Source: a virus
IMG/VR virus record: IMGVR_UViG_3300047469_000180
Span: 1 to 21,516 of that record
Strand: one strand, 5' to 3'
DNA length: 21,516 nt
This document shows, one piece after another, positions 13,816-19,482 of this stretch. The translations under genes were made by a program, and so were the position numbers. Under the pieces are notes generated by a model. It was not told the DNA's origin. It ran no database searches and saw only the letters and a list, made by a program, of their open reading frames with translations. Position 1 is the stretch's first letter; each line of letters starts with the position of its first letter.

Positions 13816-13838
13816 CCCACTTCCTCCGTTGATTTCCA

Positions 13839-13861
13839 ATGCCGCCTCATAGAAGCGGCAT
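13839..13861 (-). other. Hairpin in the 5' leader of the first PL gene
   Basis: A perfect 7-bp inverted repeat ATGCCGC/GCGGCAT has a 9-nt loop. On the minus-strand RNA the loop reads TTCTATGAG, almost the same as the TTCGATGAG loop of the hairpin at 13507-13535. The hairpin ends 12 nt before the ribosome site. No T-run follows, so it is a candidate RNA-binding or processing element. Confidence 0.4.
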
Positions 13862-14073
13862 CAGTAAATCGATCGGTGTCACTCACTGCGCCCGTCAGGG
13901 TCATTCGCACAGTTCGGTCATCACCTCGCCAGACTGAGCCCCTCAATGGCTTTCATCTGGCGCCGGTCGCCTCACAAGCGCAGCGGTTTGTTTCCTTCGG
14001 TTTACTGACCTCCCACCGATGGTGCCGGGAGTGACCTAACCGGTGTGGCCGGGTAGTCGTTCATGGCGCTGGT

Positions 14074-14085
14074 TGTTAAAGAGCG
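14074..14085 (-). promoter_or_regulatory. boxA-like antitermination element in the PL leader
   Basis: On the minus strand the sequence is CGCTCTTTAACA, matching the rRNA/phage boxA consensus TGCTCTTTAACA at 11 of 12 positions. boxA is bound in RNA by NusB-NusE and recruits antitermination factors. It lies about 45 nt downstream of the predicted PL start, the place of a nutL site. It implies that the roughly 13-kb leftward operon is read through terminators. The rest of 13862-14073 is leader with no gene seen; a bulged stem CTCC..CACC/GGTG..GGAG lies near 14010-14035. Confidence 0.6.
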
Positions 14086-14134
14086 GCAGACCCGGAGATC
14101 CTGTCGCTGCGGCTTGTACCGCGTCGATGTGGGT

Positions 14135-14163
14135 AAATTAACCGCCGGTTTTGTTATCGTCAA
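14135..14163 (-). promoter_or_regulatory. PL, leftward early promoter
   Basis: On the minus strand TTGACG (14158-14163), 17 bp, TAATTT (14135-14140). Both hexamers are good sigma-70 matches with ideal spacing. Operators overlap both the -10 (14138-14152) and the -35 (14162-14176), so repressor binding would block it, as at lambda OL/PL. Start expected near 14128. Confidence 0.75.
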
Positions 14164-14176
14164 TACCGGCGGTTAA
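14138..14176. promoter_or_regulatory. OL: two repressor operators
   Basis: TTAACC-GCC-GGTTTT (14138-14152) and AATACC-GGC-GGTTAA (14162-14176), 24 bp apart. Each has one perfect half-site of the palindrome TTAACC-N3-GGTTAA found between cI and cro at 17544-17607. They bracket PL. Confidence 0.8.
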
Positions 14177-14214
14177 TTTATTTTTCGAGCGGCTGAGGTA
14201 TGCTTTTTCTTAAA

Positions 14215-14230
14215 CTGTATGGATGTACAG
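14215..14230. promoter_or_regulatory. LexA/SOS box upstream of the DUF1654-like gene
   Basis: CTGTATGGATGTACAG fits the LexA consensus CTG-N10-CAG, with the inner TA...TA conserved, and ends 17 nt before ATG 14248. A TATGCT at 14199-14204 could be a -10 box. Binding here should repress the plus-strand gene until DNA damage. Confidence 0.65.
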
Positions 14231-14247
14231 ATATTAAGGAGCAGTAG

Positions 14248-14571
14248 ATGGGTGCGATGCAGCAACAAAAACAAAATCAGCGTGTCGAGCTGTCGGGGAT
14301 CGAGCGGCTGAATCTGAGGGTGTCGAACATGATCAACCACCCGATCGCGCAGCTTCAGCGGTGGGTGACGATTCACCGCCTGGACACGGATGGGGATCGT
14401 GAATGGAAGGAGGTGATGGGCGTTTTGTCTGAGGTCAACGAGATCGAAATGGCTTTCAACGAGGACGAATCAGTGACGCTGAGGTGGGAAGGCAACTCAT
14501 TACGGGAGTGCGATAGCTTCAATATCGGCCATGTAGATGGGTTCTCAGAGTTCGAGGACGCACCTTTTTAG
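14248..14571 (+). CDS. DUF1654-like protein under a LexA box
   Basis: 107 aa, AAGGAG 7 nt before the ATG. The core SGIERLNLRVSNMINHPIAQ, then LQRWVTIHRLDTDGDREWKE and NEDESVTLRWEG, follows the pattern I know for DUF1654, a small Pseudomonas-associated family of unknown function ('..ERL.LRVQ..IN.P.AQ.....I.R.....DW......' and '..V.L...DDG.V.L.W'). It is a single rightward gene between OL and the leftward rex-position cassette, and a LexA box covers its promoter region, so it should be DNA-damage induced independently of CI. A role in prophage induction (antirepressor-like) or recombination is conjecture. Confidence 0.7.
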   Translation: MGAMQQQKQNQRVELSGIERLNLRVSNMINHPIAQLQRWVTIHRLDTDGDREWKEVMGVLSEVNEIEMAFNEDESVTLRWEGNSLRECDSFNIGHVDGFSEFEDAPF

Positions 14572-14606
14572 GAATCTCTGAATTGCCATCTAATGGCTGC
14601 CGATTC

Positions 14607-14635
14607 AGGAAATGCTCGAGGCTTGAGCGTTTCCT
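14607..14635. terminator. Stem-loop between convergent genes, probable terminator
   Basis: AGGAAATGCTC (14607-14617) pairs with GAGCGTTTCCT (14625-14635), 11 bp with one wobble and a 7-nt loop. A T8 run lies about 10 nt further right (14647-14654), inside the end of the opposing gene. A second imperfect stem (CTGAAT...GCCAT/ATGGC...ATTCAG, about 14578-14608) precedes it. It would end rightward transcription from the SOS gene and perhaps leftward transcription of the cassette. Confidence 0.5.
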
Positions 14636-14642
14636 AAACCCA

Positions 14643-15113
14643 TTACTTTTTTTTCCAAGACTTCATCAGATAACTGGAGTTGAGCATTTTTCCAGATGAG
14701 GCTGCAATCCTTGCGATGCGTTCAGAATTACAACTTATAGGCCGGTTTGCGCTCTCAAAGTCTAGAGTTGCTGCTCTATGCAACGTTTGCAACATTTCAT
14801 ATGGTGCAGGTAACTCTGTGAGCTCCTCGATCTGTCTGAGGGAGACAGTGAGACGCCTGTGAAGCGTCAAAATACTATTTTTATTAAACTTTGTATCTTT
14901 CTCTGTCCAGAATGAAATAGCGCCATCTTCATATTCGGTGAGTGCTTTCACAGCTCTATCAATCGAGTCGTGAATATCTTTCCTTTTTGCCAACGTACGC
15001 TGCTGTTCGCCTCGGACTCGCCATCCAATCAATGTAGCTACCAGACCAACAAAAGCAAAGGTCCAGCCGACATACGAGCCGATGCTGAGACCTGACTCTG
15101 CAGGAGCACTCAT
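14643..15113 (-). CDS. Single-pass membrane protein, third gene of the STAS/ATPase cassette
   Basis: 156 aa. N-terminal 10 residues, then one TM segment (about 11-31, IGSYVGWTFAFVGLVATLIG), WRVRGEQQRTLAKRKDIHDS and a helical, basic cytoplasmic part ending SSYLMKSWKKK. The positive charges after the TM place the C-terminal domain in the cytoplasm. Its ATG overlaps the stop of the DUF4325 gene (ATGA), so the three genes are co-translated. I do not recognise a family. As the membrane-bound member it is the natural effector or sensor candidate of the cassette (inference). AT-rich relative to the phage early genes. Confidence 0.7.
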   Translation of the reverse strand: MSAPAESGLSIGSYVGWTFAFVGLVATLIGWRVRGEQQRTLAKRKDIHDSIDRAVKALTEYEDGAISFWTEKDTKFNKNSILTLHRRLTVSLRQIEELTELPAPYEMLQTLHRAATLDFESANRPISCNSERIARIAASSGKMLNSSYLMKSWKKK

Positions 15114-15448
15114 TTAGAATTATCCTGATTTTTAATGTCGATAGCCTCTTTAACCCACTGAGTAATCTGAATCTTGAGCGATGGATCATCCTGCGATTTC
15201 AGGTTTTCGCATATCTCTAAGACTACTTTACTATCTACGCCCTCCCGAATCAGGCCGCCAAACGCCTCATCTAGAAAAGATGAGCCATAGCCTAGAGCAC
15301 CGTCCAGGTCAACGATTAATTTACCTGCGTGCGCTTGTATATTCGGTATGAGGACCTGTTTTCGAAAAGCCTCACCCGAATAAGGTCCGAGCGATATGTA
15401 TCGGGGGCCTGGAAATTCGGAAAATTCTGTAATGCGGATAACTTTCAT
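15110..15448 (-). CDS. STAS-like DUF4325 protein
   Basis: 112 aa starting MKVIRITEFSEFPGPRYISL. The ATG overlaps the stop of the ATPase gene by 4 nt. The segment KLIVDLDGALGYGSSFLDEA, followed by FGGLIREG, is the DUF4325 signature (STAS-like: a buried strand, then '..SSFLDEAFG.L'). STAS-type proteins act as phosphorylatable antagonists in partner-switch systems such as SpoIIAA/SpoIIAB, where a GHKL kinase is the partner. The Ser pair at about 55-56 is where the regulatory Ser/Thr would be. Pairing with the upstream GHKL protein supports this type of logic, but phosphorylation is not shown. Confidence 0.85.
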   Translation of the reverse strand: MKVIRITEFSEFPGPRYISLGPYSGEAFRKQVLIPNIQAHAGKLIVDLDGALGYGSSFLDEAFGGLIREGVDSKVVLEICENLKSQDDPSLKIQITQWVKEAIDIKNQDNSK

Positions 15449-16590
15449 TCTTCCAATTCCTTCAAAGATACGGTCCACTCAATTAATGTACCTTGGATAG
15501 AGCCATTATAGCTAGCTGACCACTCCCGTCCATTGGTGCCGGGTAAGAGCTTGTATCCGTCGGGCATGCTGCCTTCACGCCTCGCTCCGGCGACCACGTA
15601 GCATCCTCTATTACTTCTGATTGAGAGCAGAGCCGATGGAAAATGTTCAGTAATTGCTCGAATATCTGCTCCTCCCTTGCCGCGATGAGTTTGATTCGTG
15701 CGAGAACGCTTGATGAACGTAGACGCATGAATAAGGTCGGCGTCACCATTGCCCATAATGCCGCAGAGTTTGAAAATAGATTTCAGTAAAGAATCTGGGT
15801 GTTTTTGCGGTAGCGTGACAGGAATTCCAACTCCAAGATCGCAGACGATCAACGTAATTTTGTCGCTAGAAGTACCCACTAGCATCCACCATCTGTTTTC
15901 TGGATGCGTAGCGCCTGTTCCGGGGTAAGCGTGGTCAACACTGTTGGCCATGGCTTCAATAGCCCCCTTGTAGAGCTGGGCTTTAGATTGTTTTGAAATC
16001 GAAACGGGCAGGCTATTTAGCAAGCTGCCTGCCAAGCTTCCATCAGCGAGATAGCCGGAAAGCTGCTTCCAGCAAGTGATGTTACTTTGCTTAGTTGGGG
16101 TGCGCTCAGGTTGGCCGATAAGTTTGAAAAATCCTATCTGCTGAAGAATACCTTCCACTACTTTGTCGGCGTTCTTGTATTTACCGCGGCGCTTCGGCGG
16201 TATTGAGCACCCGAAGCTTAAGTTTTTAAGATTAGTTTGTAGGTGTGCAACCTCAGCAAGCATTCTGAGAGCTGCTGCTGCAGTAATACGATGAGTGTGT
16301 CTAAAGCAAAGTATGATGCGCTCATTGTACTTTGCCATCTCTCGAAGATTGCCAATAAACTTACAGAACGCATCGAAATTCTGTTTTGAGTATAGGTCAA
16401 GCTTAGCCGGCACTTGGATTTTTGGGTCTTCATGAGGTCGACGAGCGGTAATATCACCGTTAAATGGACGAAGATATATTGGGTTGACATTAACGATTTC
16501 GCCTTTACCTTTTGTACGGTTGCTCCTTGTTGCGCGCTTTAACGCTGCCCTAATTTCATGTTTCGCTTTAGTATTAGACCGCTTTTTCAT
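15445..16590 (-). CDS. GHKL ATPase with STAS-like N-terminal region
   Basis: 381 aa, GGAAGG about 5 nt before the ATG. The basic N-terminus (1-30) is followed by a STAS-like strand-helix region (about 88-120: RIILCFRHTHRITAAAALRM) and then a histidine-kinase-type ATP fold. Its N box is YKGAIEAMANSVDHAY (E212, N216, H220), G1 is DLGVGIP (251-257), G2 is RGKGGADI (303-310) and G3 is GTLIEW (367-372). No transmembrane segment and no phospho-acceptor histidine domain are seen, so it is more like a Ser/Thr-type anti-sigma kinase or MutL/Hsp90-like switch ATPase than a sensor kinase. First gene of an ATGA-linked three-gene unit directly downstream of cI. Confidence 0.85.
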   Translation of the reverse strand: MKKRSNTKAKHEIRAALKRATRSNRTKGKGEIVNVNPIYLRPFNGDITARRPHEDPKIQVPAKLDLYSKQNFDAFCKFIGNLREMAKYNERIILCFRHTHRITAAAALRMLAEVAHLQTNLKNLSFGCSIPPKRRGKYKNADKVVEGILQQIGFFKLIGQPERTPTKQSNITCWKQLSGYLADGSLAGSLLNSLPVSISKQSKAQLYKGAIEAMANSVDHAYPGTGATHPENRWWMLVGTSSDKITLIVCDLGVGIPVTLPQKHPDSLLKSIFKLCGIMGNGDADLIHASTFIKRSRTNQTHRGKGGADIRAITEHFPSALLSIRSNRGCYVVAGARREGSMPDGYKLLPGTNGREWSASYNGSIQGTLIEWTVSLKELEE

Positions 16591-16655
16591 ATGGCCTTCC
16601 GTGCTGGCAGCGTTTAATTATGTTATATAAAAGTAAGTGAAGATTTCAGATTTTT

Positions 16656-17534
16656 TTATACTAAATGACCGTTCCACACGAACAATACACGCGCCTGAAT
16701 GTATGTTTCATCAATAAGGATGTCTTCGTTTTTGTGCTTACGGTTGTCCGAGATCATTTTGAATTTGTCCTTCCCCTTCATCTGCAGGCGCTTGATGTAC
16801 TGGAAGCCCTGATATGAGAAGAAGTAGATTCCGTCACCTATGAAGTTTTTGATGCTGGCATCCACTAGGCATGGGTCGCCGTGCTTGATGGTCGGGGTCA
16901 TGGACTGGCCCCATCCGGTTACGATTTTGAGGTGGAAGTGCTCTTTGAACTGGATCCCCATCATCCGCAGATGAGAGGGGCTGACACGGAGGTCCTGAAG
17001 CAGTTCGGGGAAGTCGTGCACGACCTCTCCACCGCCCTGGGCGCCACGGACGTCCAAGTGAGCGATCCATACCTCGTCGCCAATCAAGCCAGGTTTATAG
17101 GCGTCGTGTACCAAAGCGCTGACAGGAGCTTCACCGTCGTCACCTTCGGCCACCGCCAGTAGCGCTTTGCGAGTGCCCTCTGAGATATTTTTCCCTTTGC
17201 TGGCAAGCATTTGCCGGACCAAGTCAGCGGCCGAAGCATTCGCGCTAGCGGCTGGCTCATCAGCAGCGGCTGTTAGGCCACTGATCTCCTTGGCGAGCCG
17301 CTTGCTGAATTTCTCTACAGGCACCCCGATTTCGCGCGACAGCACCGCAGCGAACTTGGCATTCAGCGGATTTGTTCCATTCAGGTACATAGCGACTGCG
17401 GCCGCAGAAATATCGGCGGCTTCCGCGAGACCCGCCTGGGTCAGACCGAGCGCGTTTTTCTTCGATACGAAGAGTGCCTTGGCAGCATCGCATTCAGCCT
17501 TGAGTTCTGGGGACAGCTCTTTCTTTTTCGTCAT
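16656..17534 (-). CDS. cI: CI-like phage repressor (HTH plus S24 peptidase-like domain)
   Basis: 292 aa. The N-terminal HTH (ALGLTQAGLAEAADISAAAV, 28-47, then AMYLNG) would bind the TTAACC-N3-GGTTAA operators at OR and OL to hold lysogeny. An Ala/Ser linker (88-105) leads to a LexA/CI-type C-terminal domain with the catalytic dyad Ser211 (GWGQSMTP) and Lys248 (QYIKRLQ), 37 residues apart as in LexA. The Ala-Gly (or Cys-Gly) cleavage pair expected about 35-40 residues before the serine is missing; the place reads DVRGAQGGGEV. RecA-stimulated self-cleavage may therefore be altered or lost. There is almost no ribosome site, as with PRM-driven lambda cI. No terminator separates it from the ATPase cassette. 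Confidence 0.92.
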   Translation of the reverse strand: MTKKKELSPELKAECDAAKALFVSKKNALGLTQAGLAEAADISAAAVAMYLNGTNPLNAKFAAVLSREIGVPVEKFSKRLAKEISGLTAAADEPAASANASAADLVRQMLASKGKNISEGTRKALLAVAEGDDGEAPVSALVHDAYKPGLIGDEVWIAHLDVRGAQGGGEVVHDFPELLQDLRVSPSHLRMMGIQFKEHFHLKIVTGWGQSMTPTIKHGDPCLVDASIKNFIGDGIYFFSYQGFQYIKRLQMKGKDKFKMISDNRKHKNEDILIDETYIQARVLFVWNGHLV

Positions 17535-17543
17535 CCGTGAAAT

Positions 17544-17607
17544 TTAACCGTTGGTTAAGTTATTTGCGCTAACCGCCGGTGTTGCTTGAAAGCTAACCGC
17601 CGGTTAA
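17544..17607. promoter_or_regulatory. OR: three repressor operators
   Basis: TTAACC-GTT-GGTTAA (17544-17558), CTAACC-GCC-GGTGTT (17569-17583) and CTAACC-GCC-GGTTAA (17593-17607), start-to-start 25 and 24 bp. This three-site array with lambda-like spacing lies between the divergent cI and cro genes. The sites nearest cro overlap both PR hexamers. The site nearest cI should control PRM. Confidence 0.85.
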
Positions 17608-17610
17608 TAT
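17582..17610 (+). promoter_or_regulatory. PR, rightward early promoter
   Basis: TTGCTT (17582-17587), 17 bp, TAATAT (17605-17610), 33 nt before the cro start. The hexamers overlap the second and third OR operators, so bound CI would exclude RNA polymerase. Confidence 0.75.
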
Positions 17611-17642
17611 TGCAGGCATACACCGCTTGCTGAGGCAAAAAA

Positions 17643-17849
17643 ATGAAGAAGACGCCATTGCCAGAGCTGGTCGAGCGAATTGGTCAATCCGCAGTTGCCA
17701 AAGGTCTTGGCGTCAGTGCTCCGGCCATTTCGAAGGCCCTCAAGGCAGCTCGGGAAATCCTTGTGATCGAGCATGAGGACGGGAAGCTGACGGCGGAGGA
17801 GATCCGCCCATTTCCCTGCCAGCTCGCACCACAGAAAACCGCTGCCTAA
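17643..17849 (+). CDS. cro: Cro-like repressor
   Basis: 68 aa, GAGG 7 nt before the ATG. The helix-turn-helix GQSAVAKGLGVSAPAISKAL (14-33) is typical of small Cro proteins (PELVERIG, then 'A.ALGVS..AISK'). It should bind the OR operators and shut off cI transcription during lytic growth. It is divergent from cI across OR and first on the PR transcript. The end overlaps a convergent leftward gene by 4 nt. Confidence 0.88.
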   Translation: MKKTPLPELVERIGQSAVAKGLGVSAPAISKALKAAREILVIEHEDGKLTAEEIRPFPCQLAPQKTAA

Positions 17850-18052
17850 CCGCGCTTCGAGCTAAGCGAGATCGTCGCCAGTTCAAAGCCGCGCAAAGCC
17901 TCTTGGCTCAACTGATCACGTAACTGACTGGCCTTCTGCTCGAAGGCAGGCCAGAGCCTCATCTGAGAAGACAGGGGCAGGGTGGATGCCAAGGCACCCA
18001 CAAAGCAGCAGAGGGCGGTTATCTCGCCTTCCAGTTCGGAAGAGTCGGTCAT
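17846..18052 (-). CDS. Small hypothetical protein opposite to the PR transcript
   Basis: 68 aa (MTDSSELEGEITALCCFVGA... LWPAFEQKASQLRDQLSQEA...). ATG 18052 has AAGGA 8 nt upstream. Largely helical with a hydrophobic stretch (TALCCFVGALASTLPL) that may be a short buried helix rather than a membrane segment. It resembles small proteins I recall next to cro in Pseudomonas phages; function unknown. It lies antisense in the gap between cro and the CII gene, as short leftward genes often do there. A longer upstream frame to 18466 is antisense to CII and is not used. Confidence 0.65.
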   Translation of the reverse strand: MTDSSELEGEITALCCFVGALASTLPLSSQMRLWPAFEQKASQLRDQLSQEALRGFELATISLSSKRG

Positions 18053-18096
18053 GGATACGTCCTTGATCAGTTGGTAAGCAAATGATCGCGTCGCTG

Positions 18097-18111
18097 GTGG
18101 CGTAACGCCAC
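18097..18111. other. Short hairpin in the PR transcript before CII
   Basis: A perfect GTGGCG-TAA-CGCCAC inverted repeat (6 bp, 3-nt loop) is followed after 7 nt by TTTT. It lies just before the CII ribosome site. It could be a weak tR1-like terminator, or it could mask the CII start. CGTAAC occurs twice around it. Confidence 0.35.
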
Positions 18112-18133
18112 GTAACAATTTTCGAGGTGTGAC

Positions 18134-18559
18134 ATGCAGGAATTGATGAAGGCCATCTACGACGTGGTGGACACGCATGGCGCGAGCAAGATTGCCGAGG
18201 GCGCGAGTTTCCCTTCGCGCACTTTGCTGTCGCAGAAAGCCAACCCGGACTACGACAGCCACAAGATGAACGTGCAGGAGCTGCACCGGATCATGAAGTA
18301 CACCAAGGACTTCCGCCCGCTGAAAGCTTGGGCAGAGCACTTCGGGTTTGACCTGGTCCCGAAAGAAAAGCCTGCACCTACCGATCTGAATTCGGCGCTG
18401 ATGCGCCTGCACGTTGATCTCGCTGACGTGACTCGACTGGCCTACGACGCACAGTCGGACGGGCATGTGTGCTCGCGTGAGAAATCGGAACTGATCAAGG
18501 AAGCCGACGAGGTGATCGTCAGCCTGGAAGTGTTCAAGCAGTCCGTAAAGGTCGCCTGA
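18134..18559 (+). CDS. CII-family phage regulator (CP76-like)
   Basis: 141 aa, GAGG 6 nt before the ATG. The N-terminal part (MKAIYDVVDTHGASKIAEGA, SFPSRTLLSQKANPDYDSHK, MNVQELHRIMKYTKDFRPLK) matches the phage regulatory protein CII/CP76 family, with a DNA-binding region in which a gene-specific HTH reads SKIAEGASFPSRTLLSQKAN. The C-terminal half is helical and acidic (SELIKEADEVIVSLEVFKQS). These proteins influence the lysis-lysogeny choice by activating repressor or integrase promoters; the target here is not visible. It is encoded on the PR transcript between cro and the replication genes. Confidence 0.8.
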   Translation: MQELMKAIYDVVDTHGASKIAEGASFPSRTLLSQKANPDYDSHKMNVQELHRIMKYTKDFRPLKAWAEHFGFDLVPKEKPAPTDLNSALMRLHVDLADVTRLAYDAQSDGHVCSREKSELIKEADEVIVSLEVFKQSVKVA

Positions 18560-18575
18560 ATTTCAGACACAAAAA

Positions 18576-18595
18576 AACCACCAGGCCCGGTGGTT
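18576..18595 (-). terminator. Stem-loop terminator between CII and the replication genes
   Basis: AACCACC-AGGCCC-GGTGGTT is a 7-bp stem with a 6-nt loop. Leftward, it is followed by seven Ts (A7 at 18571-18577), a strong intrinsic terminator for minus-strand transcripts. Rightward, only TTCTTC follows, so rightward termination would be weak and read-through into replication genes is expected. Confidence 0.65.
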
Positions 18596-18624
18596 CTTCA
18601 GCAAAGCAGTAAGCGAGAAAAATC

Positions 18625-19482
18625 ATGACAAACATCGTCTCATTTGACAAGTCCCGAGGGTTCACCCGAATGGACAATTCCGTTATGGAGGCGCTTTCCA
18701 CCGTCGACCTGCCTGCGCGCGAGCTTCGTGTTGTCATGGCAATCGCCCGTCAGACAATCGGGTACCAGGTCGAAACGAAGCGCCTTACCGCCGACGACCT
18801 CGGCAAACACACCAACATGCGCCGCGACGTCACGTCGAAGGCAATCAGTCATCTCCTTGAGCGCCGGATCATCTACCGCGTCGGTGGAAGCCGTGGCGAC
18901 ATCGGCATTTCCCCTGTGTCGGAATGGGTGTTCTACGAAGAAAAACAACAGAGTCTCACTGAGACCAAAACGTCTCACTGGGACAATATCGTCTCACTGA
19001 GACAGGAATCGAGTGAGACCAAAACGGCAACTTGCCTTCTTTATACAAAGAAAGAACCCCCTATAACTCTTCCTTCGGAAGAGATTATTACCCCCCAAGC
19101 TGAGAAGGCTCAGGCCAAGGCTGATCGCAAAAAGCCGTTCGGCCTGACCAACCTGCTTGCAAACAATCCTCACTGCCTGACCGAGGGCCTGCTCAAAGAC
19201 TGGCTGGCCCTGCGCAAGGAGAAAAAAGCCGCCGTCACCGAGACCGTCTGGAACTCGCTGAACGCCGAATTGGTGAAGTGCGCTGATCTGGGGATCGCTG
19301 CTGATGTCGCGATGACTGAGGCGCTCTCCGCTGGCTGGCAGGGGTTCAAGGCAGCCTGGATTGCCAACCGCATCGCTGAAAAACCAGCCGCTGCACCCTC
19401 CGCATCACGACACCACGGCTTCGCCGGTCGCGACTACACCGCAGGCCTGACCCAGCGGGAGGACGGCAGCTATGCGCTCTGA
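18625..19482 (+). CDS. Phage replication protein O-like initiator
   Basis: 285 aa. The N-terminal domain GFTRMDNSVMEALSTVDLPA, then RELRVVMAIARQTIGYQVET and MRRDVTSKAISHLLERRIIY, is the winged-helix origin-binding domain of the lambda O family. A linker (about 105-165) is encoded by the iterons and an AT-rich tract. The C-terminal domain (170-260) would contact the helicase loader. Lambda O likewise carries ori inside its gene. The ribosome site is poor (GAG about 9 nt upstream), so translation may depend on structure or coupling. It overlaps the next gene (DnaC-like) by 11 bp, giving the usual initiator-loader pair. Confidence 0.88.
   Translation: MTNIVSFDKSRGFTRMDNSVMEALSTVDLPARELRVVMAIARQTIGYQVETKRLTADDLGKHTNMRRDVTSKAISHLLERRIIYRVGGSRGDIGISPVSEWVFYEEKQQSLTETKTSHWDNIVSLRQESSETKTATCLLYTKKEPPITLPSEEIITPQAEKAQAKADRKKPFGLTNLLANNPHCLTEGLLKDWLALRKEKKAAVTETVWNSLNAELVKCADLGIAADVAMTEALSAGWQGFKAAWIANRIAEKPAAAPSASRHHGFAGRDYTAGLTQREDGSYAL
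18953..19019. repeat. Origin iterons within the O-like gene
   Basis: GTCTCACTGAGAC (18953-18965), GTCTCACTGGGAC (18972-18984) and GTCTCACTGAGAC (18991-19003) repeat every 19 bp. A half-copy in inverse orientation, GTGAGAC, lies at 19013-19019. The unit is itself a palindrome around a central C. An AT-rich tract with a CTCTTCC-TTC-GGAAGAG hairpin (about 19067-19083) follows. Layout and position match lambda ori, so this is the probable replication origin, bound by the O-like protein. Confidence 0.8.

Noticed and set aside
17846-18466. Long leftward ORF of 206 codons
   Set aside because: Only its last 68 codons (from ATG 18052 with AAGGA) look like a gene; the rest is antisense to the CII gene.
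18953-19019. CRISPR-like repeats
   Set aside because: The units are 13 bp at a 19-bp period inside a coding gene, which is an iteron array. No CRISPR array was seen anywhere in the window.
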